Assembly (NCBI RefSeq): GCF_030388325.1
Contig: NZ_CP103794.1
Location: 4,650,001-4,714,000 of the forward strand
Direction: 5' to 3'
DNA: 64,000 nucleotides
DNA from: Flavobacterium johnsoniae
GTDB lineage: Bacteria; Bacteroidota; Bacteroidia; Flavobacteriales; Flavobacteriaceae
Positions 37,079-46,123 of the stretch are shown here, one piece after another. Position 1 is the first letter of the stretch. Each line of letters opens with the position of its first letter. Below the pieces are notes generated by a model that saw only the letters and a program-made list of their open reading frames with translations, did no database searches and had not been told where the DNA came from. Both the position numbers and the translations under genes were made by a program.

Positions 37079-37108
37079 AAAAAAAGCCTTGAATTTCTTC
37101 AAGGCTTT
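37079..37108 (-). terminator. Terminator of the tRNA-His gene
   Basis: On the minus strand AAAGCCTTGAA and TTCAAGGCTTT form a stem, followed by T7, a few bases after the tRNA 3' end. Confidence 0.85.
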
Positions 37109-37115
37109 CTATCTG

Positions 37116-37190
37116 GGTGGCTGACCGGGTTCGAACCGGCGACCCGCGGCACCACAAACCGCTACTCTAACCAGCTGAGCTACAACCACC
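37116..37190 (-). tRNA. tRNA-His (anticodon GTG)
   Basis: On the minus strand the cloverleaf is complete. The acceptor stem GTGGTTG pairs with CAGCCAC, with an extra 5' G and a C discriminator as expected for tRNA-His. The D-arm contains AGCTCAGCTGGTTAGAG. The anticodon stem is GCGGT/GCCGC with loop TTGTGGT and anticodon GTG. The T-arm is CCGGTTCGAACCCGG. A full CCA tail is not encoded. Confidence 0.97.
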
Positions 37191-37268
37191 ATTTTTCTGC
37201 TTAGCGAGTGCAAATATAGAACAAAGGTTCAGTTCTACAAAGAAAAAAATGAAAAATTTTTATAAAAA

Positions 37269-37985
37269 TTAAATCAAATTTTCTAAGCTATTGACTGCCA
37301 AACATCTTTCAACTGTAAAACCTTCGGCAAAATCTTTCCCAACTAGTCTTCCTAAGTCTTGCGCACGATAATTTAGACTTTCAAAAAAGTTTTTACTCGT
37401 AATTGGCGTTGCTGGTTCTTTAGAATTCGGATCATAAAATTGCGTTTTATATGCCGAAATCGCTTCCACTTTCTTTTTTTCAAATCCCGTAATATCAACA
37501 ACAAAATCTGGAGTAATATTTTTCCATTGAATATAATGGTAAACAATCTTTGGTCTCCAAGCTTCTTGTTTCTCGCCGTCAATTGAAGTTTCAATTTTCA
37601 TTAAACCAGAAAGAAAACAAGCGTCAGAAACTAATTTACTTCCTTTTCCGTGATCAATATGTCGATCGTCGATTGCATTGCATAACACAATTTCAGGTTT
37701 ATATTTACGAATCATTTTTATTACTTCTAATTGATGTTTTTCGTCATTAACGAAAAATCCGTCGCGCATTGCTAAATTTTCGCGTACTTCAACGCCTAAA
37801 ATCTTCGCAGCGTCTTTCGCCTCCTGATCTCTAGTTTCTGCTGTTCCGCGCGTTCCTAATTCGCCACGCGTTAAATCAACAATTCCCACTTTTTTCCCAA
37901 GCGAAACTTCTTTTAAAATCGTTCCTGCACAACCTAATTCTACATCGTCTGGATGCGCGCCAAAGGCTAATATATCTAATTTCAT
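37269..37985 (-). CDS. bshB1: Bacillithiol biosynthesis deacetylase BshB1
   Basis: A 238-residue zinc-dependent LmbE/PIG-L hydrolase that removes acetyl from GlcNAc-malate in bacillithiol synthesis. The motif AHPDDVELGCAG carries two zinc ligands and the general base, and DDRHIDHGKGS supplies the third. The FYDPNSKEPATPITSKNFFE segment is typical of BshB1 rather than of mycothiol enzymes. The ATG at 37985 is chosen because an upstream in-frame start at 38000 lies in the GAAACTTG repeat. Bacillithiol is known in Bacteroidota. Confidence 0.93.
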   Translation of the reverse strand: MKLDILAFGAHPDDVELGCAGTILKEVSLGKKVGIVDLTRGELGTRGTAETRDQEAKDAAKILGVEVRENLAMRDGFFVNDEKHQLEVIKMIRKYKPEIVLCNAIDDRHIDHGKGSKLVSDACFLSGLMKIETSIDGEKQEAWRPKIVYHYIQWKNITPDFVVDITGFEKKKVEAISAYKTQFYDPNSKEPATPITSKNFFESLNYRAQDLGRLVGKDFAEGFTVERCLAVNSLENLI

Positions 37986-37989
37986 TATT

Positions 37990-38065
37990 TTTTGTTTCAA
38001 GTTCCAAGTTTCAGGTTTAAAGTTGTCAACAGAACGTGAAACTTGAAACCTGAAACTTGAAACAA
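37990..38065. repeat. GAAACTTGAAACC inverted tract
   Basis: TTTCAAGTTCCAAGTTTCAGG is mirrored by GAAACTTGAAACCTGAAAC 40 bp later, forming an imperfect palindrome between bshB1 and the isochorismate synthase gene. Confidence 0.65.
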
Positions 38066-38073
38066 TTTATAAA

Positions 38074-39138
38074 CTATTTTTTCAATACTCTTTTCATCGT
38101 CATCGATTTGTTGACGCTTTCTTCCCATTCTTTTTCAGGAATACTTTCTTTTGTAATACCGCAGCCCATGTATAAAATCGCTTTATCTTCCTGAATCTGC
38201 ATGCATCGTAAATTTACGAATAAATCAGAACTTGAATTATTTTCCGAAAAAGTGCTGTTTAATTCGCCGAGAAAACCTGTATAGAAAGTTCTATCGTAAT
38301 TTTCATTTTCTAAAATAAAAGCTTTTGATTTTTTCTTTGGCAAACCGCAAACTGCTGGCGTCGGATGCAAAGTATCGATCACTTCTTCTAAAGTTGAATT
38401 TTCTTTTAAAACTCCAGAAATATCCGTTTTAATATGCCAAATCGATCCCGCTTTTAAACTGTAAGGTTCAGAAACTACGACTGAAGCTGTAAATTCTCTA
38501 AGTCTTTTTACGATAAAATCAGTCACAAATTGCTGTTCGTCTTTTTCTTTTTGTTGCCAGATAATTTCATTTTGAGAATTATCTTTTTGCGTTCCCGCCA
38601 AAGCCATTGTTTCAAAAACATTTTCGTTTGCTTTTAGCAATTTTTCAGGCGTGGCTCCCATCCAAAGTCCAATTTTTGGATGAAAAAAACAATAGCAAAA
38701 TGTCGTTGGATATAATTGAACCAAATGCTGAAAAGTTTCGATAAAGTCGAATTCAGCTAAAGGAACTTCTTCACTTCTTGATAAAACTACTTTTTTAAAT
38801 TCTTCGTTTTTAATAGCTTGAATTCCCTGCGAAACTAAATATTCGTATTGAAATTTAGCTTCAGGATCAAAATTCAAATCATCAATTTCAATTGATTCAA
38901 ATGAGGTTGTTTCTTTTTTTAAAGTGATAATCTCAGATTCGTTTTCTGGAATGAGAACTAATTGTTTTTCATCAAAAGAAGCGAAAACAAACCCTTTTTC
39001 GCTATAATCAGAAACTTTATATAATGTATTATTTTGCTGTAAAATGCAAACAAAGTTTGCTGAGTTGGGTTTTGAATAAAGTACAAAAGGTAAATTTTGC
39101 TCTTTATGATTTTTAATTTTTAAGAAAAATGGATTCAT
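38074..39138 (-). CDS. menF: Isochorismate synthase
   Basis: A 354-residue member of the chorismate-binding family, converting chorismate to isochorismate as the entry step of menaquinone synthesis. KVVLSRSEEVPLAEFDFIET, FCFFHPKIGLWMGATPEKLL, TMALAGTQKDN and TPAVCGLPKKKSKAFI are the family blocks, and the C-terminal YMGCGITKESIPEKEWEE holds metal-binding Glu. Shorter than E. coli MenF (431), as usual in Bacteroidota. It lies 3 bp after the hotdog thioesterase gene, which supports the menaquinone role. Confidence 0.92.
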   Translation of the reverse strand: MNPFFLKIKNHKEQNLPFVLYSKPNSANFVCILQQNNTLYKVSDYSEKGFVFASFDEKQLVLIPENESEIITLKKETTSFESIEIDDLNFDPEAKFQYEYLVSQGIQAIKNEEFKKVVLSRSEEVPLAEFDFIETFQHLVQLYPTTFCYCFFHPKIGLWMGATPEKLLKANENVFETMALAGTQKDNSQNEIIWQQKEKDEQQFVTDFIVKRLREFTASVVVSEPYSLKAGSIWHIKTDISGVLKENSTLEEVIDTLHPTPAVCGLPKKKSKAFILENENYDRTFYTGFLGELNSTFSENNSSSDLFVNLRCMQIQEDKAILYMGCGITKESIPEKEWEESVNKSMTMKRVLKK

Positions 39139-39141
39139 AAT

Positions 39142-39573
39142 TTATTCACTTTTCTTTCTTTCTAAAACCATATTCGTCAATTTGCAAAGCGAAATTAAAT
39201 TGCCTGCTTCATCGGTAATTTTAATTTCCCACAGATGAACTGTTCTTCCTTTATGAATAATTCTCGCAGTTCCAAAAACATAACCTTCACGAATACTTTT
39301 TAGGTGATTTGCCGAAATTTCGATACCTCTTACCTCCTGCTCTTTCGGATTGATAAAAAAGAAAGAAGCTGCACTGCCTACACTTTCTGCCAAGGCAACA
39401 GAAGCGCCGCCGTGCAATAGTCCCATTGGTTGATGAACGCTCGGATTTACAGGCATTTTTGCAGTTAAGAAATCTTCTCCAGCGTCAATATATTCAATTT
39501 TGAGCGTTTCCATTAATGTGTTTTTAGAAAACTCATTACAGCGCGCCAAAATCTGCTCTTTTGTATAATTCAT
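39142..39573 (-). CDS. Hotdog-fold thioesterase (PaaI/MenI-like)
   Basis: A 143-residue hotdog-fold enzyme. PVNPSVHQPMGLLHGGASVALAESVGSAASF style blocks contain the helix HGG...E carrying the catalytic Glu, and RGIEISANHLKSIREG forms the central strand. PaaI-family members include 1,4-dihydroxy-2-naphthoyl-CoA hydrolase (MenI). With isochorismate synthase three bases downstream, that role is likely, but not proven by sequence. It is the first gene of the leftward pair. Confidence 0.87.
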   Translation of the reverse strand: MNYTKEQILARCNEFSKNTLMETLKIEYIDAGEDFLTAKMPVNPSVHQPMGLLHGGASVALAESVGSAASFFFINPKEQEVRGIEISANHLKSIREGYVFGTARIIHKGRTVHLWEIKITDEAGNLISLCKLTNMVLERKKSE

Positions 39574-39729
39574 TAAAATAAACTTTAAAAACGTAAAATT
39601 AAAGAAAGATAAGACACAAATCGAAAAAACGGATTCTAAAATTAAAAATCAATTATGAACTTGTCAGTTTTTTGCTATTTTTACAAAAACAATCGAACAT
39701 AGATCTTTGGCTTAGAATTATTTTTTTAT

Positions 39730-39809
39730 GCCACAGATTACACAGATTATCAAAGATTATTTTTTTTTTAGCATAGCAAAAAATCTTTTTAATCCTTTTA
39801 ATCTGTGGC
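39730..39809. repeat. Long hairpin repeat, GCCACAGATT family
   Basis: GCCACAGATTACACAGATTA and CCTTTTAATCTGTGGC are the outer arms, with an A/T-rich loop. Relatives lie at 2191-2253 and 45468-45544. It sits 17 bp upstream of the ATG at 39827, so it is transcribed into the leader of that gene or includes its promoter. Confidence 0.8.
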
Positions 39810-39826
39810 AAAAAAGAAAAACAATA

Positions 39827-41335
39827 ATGCGTCAATACTTTGCACTTTTAATTTTCGGGATCATTCTAGCTTTCAGCTCTTGCCGAACTGACTTTGATAC
39901 TGTTGCCAGTTCTGGAGATTTAAAGTTTTCAAAAGACACCGTTTATTTGGATACCGTTTTTAAAAATATCGGCTCTAGCACCTATCAATTAAAAGTTTAT
40001 AATCGAAGTAAAAAAGACATTTCGATTCCGATTGTGCAATTCAAAAAAGGTCTAAGTTCAAAATACAGAATGACTGTTGATGGAATGAGCGGCATAAATG
40101 GAAAAATTTTTAAAGATGTAACGCTTTTAGCGAAAGACAGTTTGTACATTTTTTTAGAAACCACAGCAGATATTACAGACGCCAATCCGACCGATTTTTT
40201 ATATACTGATGAAATTCAGTTTGACAGCGGTGCAAATCTTCAAGAAGTGGCTTTGGTGACTTTAATTCAAGATGCCGTTTTCTTATATCCAAATCAAAAT
40301 CCGGACGGAACAAAAGAAAAAATTACAATTGACGGTAAAGAGGTTGACGGATTTTATCTTAACGAAAATGATCCTGTAAACGGAAACGAACTTCTTTTTA
40401 CCAAACAAAAACCTTACGTAATTTATGGTTACGCAGGAGTTCCTGAAAACAAAACCGTGAATTTTGAAGCTGGCGCACGAGTTCATTTTCATGCCAATTC
40501 AGGTTTGTACGTTGGGAAAAATGCAACTCTTCAAATTAACGGAAGTGCTTCAACAACAGAAAAACTCGAAAACGAAATTATTTTTGAAGGTGATCGTTTA
40601 GAACCACTTTACTCGGATATTCCTGGACAATGGAAATCAGTTATTTTAGAGAAAGGAAGTACAAATCATTCAATCAATCATTTAACTTTAAAAAATGCAA
40701 TGATTGGTTTAGATCTTAGAAGTCCATTAAATACAGCTGAAATTAAAAATACTCAAATTTATAATTGTGTAGAATACGGCATTTTAGCTCAAAATACTCA
40801 AATTGTTGGCGAAAATATTGTAATAAATTATGCCGGTTTAGCAAGTTTATCTTGTGTTTATGGAGGTGATTACAAATTTACACATTGTACTTTTTACAAC
40901 AATTGGTCAAATCCTTCTCATTTCGCAGTAAATTTGAGTAATAATTTGAAAGGAGCAACGCCTGAAACAAATCCGTTAACTCAAGCTACTTTTAACAACT
41001 GTATTATTTATGGTTCGAATTTTAATGAATTCAATTTAAGCAAAAATACTGCCTCCGCTTTTGTTTATCAATTAAATAATTGTTTGCTGAAATTCGGAAG
41101 CACTTCAAATCCTGATTATCAATTTAAAACAGATCCGACGCATTATAACAATATTATTCTGAATGAAAATCCGAAGTTTTATAACGTTTCTCAGAATAAA
41201 TTCAATATTGATAAAACTTCTGCCGCTTTCGCGAAAGGGAATCAAGCGTATAACATTCCGTTGGATATATTAGGAATTACAAGAACTTCTCCGCCAGATT
41301 TGGGCGCTTATCAAAGTCAAGATTTTCCGAAGTAA
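39827..41335 (+). CDS. Lipoprotein with right-handed beta-helix-like repeats
   Basis: A 502-residue protein. MRQYFALLIFGIILAFSSC is a lipoprotein signal with Cys after FSS, so an outer-membrane or periplasmic lipoprotein. The middle contains parallel-beta-helix-like repeats (IIFEGDRLEPLYSDIPGQWK, NHLTLKNAMIGLDLRS, IKNTQIYNCVEYGILAQNTQ, FNNCIIYGSN). The start at 39827 is chosen: a longer in-frame version would translate the GCCACAGATT repeat. No polysaccharide lyase motif is clear. Function unknown. Confidence 0.8.
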   Translation: MRQYFALLIFGIILAFSSCRTDFDTVASSGDLKFSKDTVYLDTVFKNIGSSTYQLKVYNRSKKDISIPIVQFKKGLSSKYRMTVDGMSGINGKIFKDVTLLAKDSLYIFLETTADITDANPTDFLYTDEIQFDSGANLQEVALVTLIQDAVFLYPNQNPDGTKEKITIDGKEVDGFYLNENDPVNGNELLFTKQKPYVIYGYAGVPENKTVNFEAGARVHFHANSGLYVGKNATLQINGSASTTEKLENEIIFEGDRLEPLYSDIPGQWKSVILEKGSTNHSINHLTLKNAMIGLDLRSPLNTAEIKNTQIYNCVEYGILAQNTQIVGENIVINYAGLASLSCVYGGDYKFTHCTFYNNWSNPSHFAVNLSNNLKGATPETNPLTQATFNNCIIYGSNFNEFNLSKNTASAFVYQLNNCLLKFGSTSNPDYQFKTDPTHYNNIILNENPKFYNVSQNKFNIDKTSAAFAKGNQAYNIPLDILGITRTSPPDLGAYQSQDFPK

Positions 41336-41764
41336 TCATTTTTAACCATATAAGTAATTTAAGAAAAATAAGTTCTTTGTGAATTTTGCTCGCAAAGACG
41401 CAAAGTCGCTAAGATTTAGATGAAAAATTTAAAAAAAACTTTGCGCCTTCGCGTCTTTGCGAGATTAAATTTTCTCCATTCTGCAAATTCCTCGTATTTA
41501 CTTTAGAAAAATTTGTAATTCCATTTTAAGACTCGCTTGCTCTTGATGAAGTCTTTTTTTGACATAAAATCGAAAAGAAACAAACGTTTACAAAGAAAAA
41601 TTGAACATCAAAAAATGTTAATTTTTGAATGAGAAAACCAGCAAAAAAATTGCATTTTTAGGGCAAAAAAGAGTGGAAATAAATTATTAAAAAGGCACAC
41701 TTTGTTGCTTTTTTTTTCGGTTTAGATTGACTAAATTTGCACCTCAATACAACAAACTACACAA
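41336..41764 (+). other. Intergenic region with CGCAAAG palindrome and purL promoter
   Basis: No gene is seen. 41389-41463 is a palindrome with arms CTCGCAAAGACGCAAAG and CTTCGCGTCTTTGCGAG. A weak hairpin with a T run (AAGACT near 41528, AGTCTT near 41548) could be a terminator. The purL promoter is near the right end. Confidence 0.65.
41701..41739 (+). promoter_or_regulatory. Candidate purL promoter
   Basis: TAAATTTG at 41732-41739 fits the -7 consensus TAnnTTTG. TTTGTTG at 41701-41707 may act as -33, with spacing of 24-27 bp, somewhat long. Confidence 0.5.
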
Positions 41765-44700
41765 ATGATCCATTTCTTTGAAAACCAAAGCAAAACTGTT
41801 TTTGCCGTACAAACGCAAAACGAAATTTCAGCTCAAGACATTTCAAAATTAAACTGGCTTTTTGCCGACGCGAATAAGATTGAAAAATCTGCATTGACAG
41901 GTTTCTTTGTTGGTCCTCGCGCTACTATGATTACACCTTGGAGTACAAATGCTGTAGAAATTACTCAAAACATGGGAATTTCGGGCATTATCAGAATCGA
42001 AGAATTTCATCCGGCAAAGGAAGATTTTACTGATTTTGACCCAATGCTTTCTCAAAAATTCAACGAATTAGATCAAGAAATCTTCACTATCAATATTCAG
42101 CCTGAACCAATTTTAGAAATTGATGATATTGCTGCTTACAATAAAGTGGAAGGTTTAGCTTTAAGCGAAGAAGAAGTGGATTACTTAAACAATCTTTCGA
42201 CTAAACTAGGAAGAAAATTAACTGATTCTGAAATTTTTGCTTTCTCTCAAGCAAACTCAGAGCACTGTCGTCATAAAATCTTCAACGGAACTTTTGTAAT
42301 TGACGGCGAAGAAAAAGAAACTTCTCTTTTCAAATTAATCAAAAAAACATCTCAGGAAAACCCTAACGATATTGTATCTGCTTACAAAGACAACGTTGCT
42401 TTTGTAAAAGGACCAAAAGTGCAGCAATTTGCACCAAAATCGGCAGACAAACCTGATTTTTACGAAATAAAAGAATTTGATTCTGTTATCTCTTTAAAAG
42501 CAGAAACACACAATTTCCCAACAACAGTGGAACCTTTTAACGGAGCTGCAACAGGTTCTGGAGGAGAAATTCGTGACCGTTTAGCAGGAGGTCAAGGTTC
42601 GTTGCCATTAGCAGGAACTGCAGTTTACATGACTTCTTACTCTCGTTTGAAAGAAGACCGTAAATGGGAAAATGCTGTTGAAGAAAGAAAATGGTTGTAC
42701 CAAACGCCAATGGATATTTTGATCAAAGCTTCAAACGGAGCTTCTGATTTCGGAAATAAATTTGGTCAGCCGCTTATTACAGGTTCTGTTTTAACTTTCG
42801 AACACTCTGAAAACGACCGCAAAATTGGTTACGATAAAGTAATCATGCAAGCGGGTGGAATTGGTTACGGAAAACTAGATCAATCAATTAAAAAGAAACC
42901 ACAAGAAGGCGATAAAATCGTAATTCTTGGAGGAGAAAATTATAGAATCGGAATGGGTGGTGCTGCGGTTTCTTCTGCAGATACAGGAGCTTTCGGTTCA
43001 GGAATCGAATTAAATGCGATTCAGCGTTCAAATCCAGAAATGCAAAAACGTGCTGCCAACGCGATTCGTGGTTTAGTAGAAAGCGACAATAACCCAATTG
43101 TTTCGATTCACGATCACGGTGCGGGTGGACACTTAAACTGTCTTTCTGAATTAGTGGAAGAAACTGGAGGTTTAATCGATTTAGATAAATTACCGGTTGG
43201 AGATCCTACTCTTTCTGCAAAAGAAATTATCGGTAACGAATCTCAAGAAAGAATGGGATTGGTTATCGGTCAAAAAGATATTGATACGTTGCAAAGAATC
43301 GCCGACAGAGAGCGTTCGCCAATGTATGAGGTTGGAGATGTAACGGGAGATCACCGTTTTACATTCGAATCAAAATCAAATGGTTCAAAACCGATGGATT
43401 ATGCTTTAGAAGATTTCTTCGGAAGTTCTCCAAAAACGGTTATGACAGATAAAACTATCGACAGAAAATATGCTGATGTAGCTTATTCAGCAAATGACTT
43501 CGAAAGTTATTTAAAAGACGTTTTACGTTTAGAAGCAGTTGCTTCAAAAGACTGGTTGACTAACAAAGTTGACCGTTGTGTTGGTGGAAAAGTGGCAAAA
43601 CAACAAAATGCAGGTCCGTTACAATTGCCTTTAAATAATGTTGGAGTTATGGCTCTGGATTATTTAGGTAAAGAAGGAATTGCAACTTCTATTGGGCACG
43701 CTCCTATTGCGGCTTTGATTGATCCGGTTGCTGGATCTAGAAATGCTATTGCCGAATCGTTATCAAACATTGTTTGGGCGCCAATTAAAGATGGCTTAAA
43801 AGGAATTTCATTATCTGCAAACTGGATGTGGGCTTGTAAAAACGAAGGTGAAGACGCTCGTTTGTACGCTGCGGTTGAAGGTTGTTCAGAATTTGCAATC
43901 GAGTTGGGAATCAACATTCCGACAGGAAAAGATTCACTTTCGATGAAACAAAAATATCCAAATGACGAAGTAATCGCGCCGGGAACGGTTATTATTTCGG
44001 CTGGTGGAAATTGTACAGATATTAGAAAAGTAGTTGAACCAGTTTTACAGAAAAACGGAGATTCCATTTATTATATCAATTTGTCTCAGGATGATTTCAA
44101 ATTAGGAGGTTCGTCTTTTGCACAAATCAGAAATACAATCGGAAACGAAACTTCCACTATAAAAGACGCTTCTTTCTTCAAAAATGCATTTAATACGATT
44201 CAGGAATTAATCGGCGAAAGCCAAATTTTAGCGGGTCACGATATCGGAAGCGGTGGTTTAATCACAACTTTATTAGAATTGTGTTTTGCTGATGTAAATC
44301 TTGGAGCTAAAATTGATTTCTCTACTTTCGCTGAAAAAGACTTATTAAAAATCCTTTTTGCTGAAAACATCGGAATTGTATTCCAAGCAAAATCAGATGA
44401 AGCTGTTGAAGATAAATTGAAAGCTAATAATATCGAATTCTTCAAAATTGGTTCTGCAACTTCTACAGCAACTTTAGAAATTGCAGATTACAAATTAGAC
44501 ATTCCAACTTATAGAGACGTTTGGTTTGAAACTTCTTATTTATTAGATCAAAAACAATCTAAAAACGGAACAGCAAAAGCACGTTTTGAAAACTATAAAA
44601 ATCAGGTTTTAAATTATACTTTCCCAACACATTTTACAGGAAAGAAACCAGAAATCGACAATTCTAAACCAAGACCAAAAGCAGCTATTATTCGTGAAAA

Positions 44701-45418
44701 AGGAAGTAATTCTGAGCGTGAAATGGCAAATGCAATGTACTTGGCTGGTTTTGATGTAAAAGACGTTCACATGACGGATTTAATTTCTGGACGTGAAACG
44801 CTTGAAGATATTCAGTTTATTGGAGCTGTTGGAGGATTCTCTAACTCAGATGTTTTAGGTTCTGCTAAAGGTTGGGCGGGAGCTTTCTTATACAACGAAA
44901 AAGCAAAAACAGCTTTAGATAATTTCTTCAAAAGAGAAGACACTCTTTCTGTTGGAATCTGTAACGGATGTCAGTTGTTTATGGAATTAGAAGTGATTAA
45001 TCCTGAGCATGAAGTTCACGGAAAAATGCACCATAACGAAAGCCAGAAACACGAAAGTATCTTTACTTCTGTAACAGTTCAAGAAAATAACTCTGTAATG
45101 TTATCTACTTTGGCTGGAAGTACTTTAGGAGTTTGGGTTTCTCACGGAGAAGGTAAATTCAAATTACCTTATGCAGAAGATCAATACAACATTGTTTCGA
45201 AATATGCTTACGAAGGTTATCCTGCAAACCCTAACGGATCTGATTATAACACCGCAATGATGTGTGATAAAACAGGAAGACATTTGGTTATGATGCCTCA
45301 CATTGAGCGTTCGACTTTCCAATGGAACTGGGCGCATTATCCAAAAGACAGAAATGACGAGGTTTCTCCTTGGCACGAAGCTTTTGTTAATGCTAGAAAA
45401 TGGATTGAGAAAATCTAA
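41765..45418 (+). CDS. purL: Phosphoribosylformylglycinamidine synthase
   Basis: A 1217-residue large-type enzyme that makes FGAM from FGAR with ATP and glutamine, in purine synthesis. The N-terminal PurS-like part, the FGAM synthase domains ([48 protein letters not shown]) and the C-terminal glutaminase ([14 protein letters not shown] with the nucleophile Cys; [12 protein letters not shown]) are all present. Slightly shorter than E. coli PurL (1295). It is alone in its unit and has a strong terminator. Codon use (frequent TTC, AAC, CGT) suggests high expression. Confidence 0.97.
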   Translation: MIHFFENQSKTVFAVQTQNEISAQDISKLNWLFADANKIEKSALTGFFVGPRATMITPWSTNAVEITQNMGISGIIRIEEFHPAKEDFTDFDPMLSQKFNELDQEIFTINIQPEPILEIDDIAAYNKVEGLALSEEEVDYLNNLSTKLGRKLTDSEIFAFSQANSEHCRHKIFNGTFVIDGEEKETSLFKLIKKTSQENPNDIVSAYKDNVAFVKGPKVQQFAPKSADKPDFYEIKEFDSVISLKAETHNFPTTVEPFNGAATGSGGEIRDRLAGGQGSLPLAGTAVYMTSYSRLKEDRKWENAVEERKWLYQTPMDILIKASNGASDFGNKFGQPLITGSVLTFEHSENDRKIGYDKVIMQAGGIGYGKLDQSIKKKPQEGDKIVILGGENYRIGMGGAAVSSADTGAFGSGIELNAIQRSNPEMQKRAANAIRGLVESDNNPIVSIHDHGAGGHLNCLSELVEETGGLIDLDKLPVGDPTLSAKEIIGNESQERMGLVIGQKDIDTLQRIADRERSPMYEVGDVTGDHRFTFESKSNGSKPMDYALEDFFGSSPKTVMTDKTIDRKYADVAYSANDFESYLKDVLRLEAVASKDWLTNKVDRCVGGKVAKQQNAGPLQLPLNNVGVMALDYLGKEGIATSIGHAPIAALIDPVAGSRNAIAESLSNIVWAPIKDGLKGISLSANWMWACKNEGEDARLYAAVEGCSEFAIELGINIPTGKDSLSMKQKYPNDEVIAPGTVIISAGGNCTDIRKVVEPVLQKNGDSIYYINLSQDDFKLGGSSFAQIRNTIGNETSTIKDASFFKNAFNTIQELIGESQILAGHDIGSGGLITTLLELCFADVNLGAKIDFSTFAEKDLLKILFAENIGIVFQAKSDEAVEDKLKANNIEFFKIGSATSTATLEIADYKLDIPTYRDVWFETSYLLDQKQSKNGTAKARFENYKNQVLNYTFPTHFTGKKPEIDNSKPRPKAAIIREKGSNSEREMANAMYLAGFDVKDVHMTDLISGRETLEDIQFIGAVGGFSNSDVLGSAKGWAGAFLYNEKAKTALDNFFKREDTLSVGICNGCQLFMELEVINPEHEVHGKMHHNESQKHESIFTSVTVQENNSVMLSTLAGSTLGVWVSHGEGKFKLPYAEDQYNIVSKYAYEGYPANPNGSDYNTAMMCDKTGRHLVMMPHIERSTFQWNWAHYPKDRNDEVSPWHEAFVNARKWIEKI

Positions 45419-45433
45419 AAATATATTTTTATT

Positions 45434-45464
45434 AAAGCGCCCGAATTTATCGGGCGCTTTTTTT
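45434..45464 (+). terminator. Terminator of purL
   Basis: AAAGCGCCCG and CGGGCGCTTT pair around AATTTAT, followed by seven T. Confidence 0.93.
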
Positions 45465-45467
45465 ATA

Positions 45468-45544
45468 GCCACAGATTAAAAGGATTAAAATGATTTTTCT
45501 AAACTTTAAAAAAATAATCTTTGATAATTCTTTTAATCTGTGGC
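45468..45544. repeat. Long hairpin repeat, GCCACAGATT family
   Basis: GCCACAGATTAAAAGGATTA and TAATTCTTTTAATCTGTGGC are the arms. It directly follows the purL terminator. Confidence 0.8.
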
Positions 45545-45594
45545 CATAAAAAACATCCCAACGCTATCCCCACATCGTTAAGATGTTATTTATT

Positions 45595-45876
45595 TTAATC
45601 TTTAAAAGCTGAAGCAATTCCAGTTACAATATTGGCAGTTCCAAAAGCAAATAATCCAGAAGCGATTGCCGTTTGTCCAGAGAAATATTGGCTTTCGCGA
45701 GCTATAATACTAAAAATTGTTCCGCCAGCTAATCCGGCAATTAAACCTAAACCAATTGTCGAAATAATCCACCAAGGTTCTGGTTCTGGAATCGGATGTT
45801 TCTTTAATAATTCGCGCCACCATCCAGGATACTTTGTACCGCACCAACCCATCGCTAAGAAAAAAGCAGTTTCCAT
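45595..45876 (-). CDS. Small membrane protein of unknown function
   Basis: A 93-residue protein with a tryptophan- and proline-rich N-terminal part (KYPGWWRELLKKHPIPEPEP) and two hydrophobic helices (WWIISTIGLGLIAGLAGGTI and GLFAFGTANIVTGIAS) containing glycine zippers. An opposite-strand frame overlaps it but is proline- and lysine-rich without pattern, so this strand is preferred. Function unknown. Confidence 0.65.
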   Translation of the reverse strand: METAFFLAMGWCGTKYPGWWRELLKKHPIPEPEPWWIISTIGLGLIAGLAGGTIFSIIARESQYFSGQTAIASGLFAFGTANIVTGIASAFKD

Positions 45877-46087
45877 AATAATTTAATTTTATGTAAAGCC
45901 TACTCTTTTGCTTTTCGGCTTCCGCATTATGACTGGGATAAAAGTAAGATTTAGGCTTTTTAATTATGTTATGAAATTTCCCGTTTTTGAAAGGGGAAAA
46001 ATCCCCTTTTTTGTGCAACTTAATTTTATTCAAAGCAAACCATTAATAAGCCCTAAGTCTAATTTAATAATATCTTAAGGCGCTTTA

Positions 46088-46119
46088 TTGGTCTGTATTT
46101 CATGCGATAAATAACTTTG
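46088..46119 (+). promoter_or_regulatory. Promoter of the TonB-receptor-like gene
   Basis: ATTG/TTG at 46087-46090 and TAACTTTG at 46112-46119, separated by 21 bp, match the Bacteroidota consensus. The -7 box ends only 4 bp before the ATG at 46124, so the mRNA would be nearly leaderless or start at a later codon. Confidence 0.55.
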
Positions 46120-46123
46120 TTGC

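Noticed and set aside
41521..41555. Purine riboswitch upstream of purL
   Set aside because: Only a weak hairpin with a T run is seen; the conserved purine-aptamer core was not found.
45632..45886. Plus-strand frame of 84 codons opposite the small membrane protein
   Set aside because: Proline- and lysine-rich without family pattern; the minus-strand frame has clear membrane helices and a plausible start.
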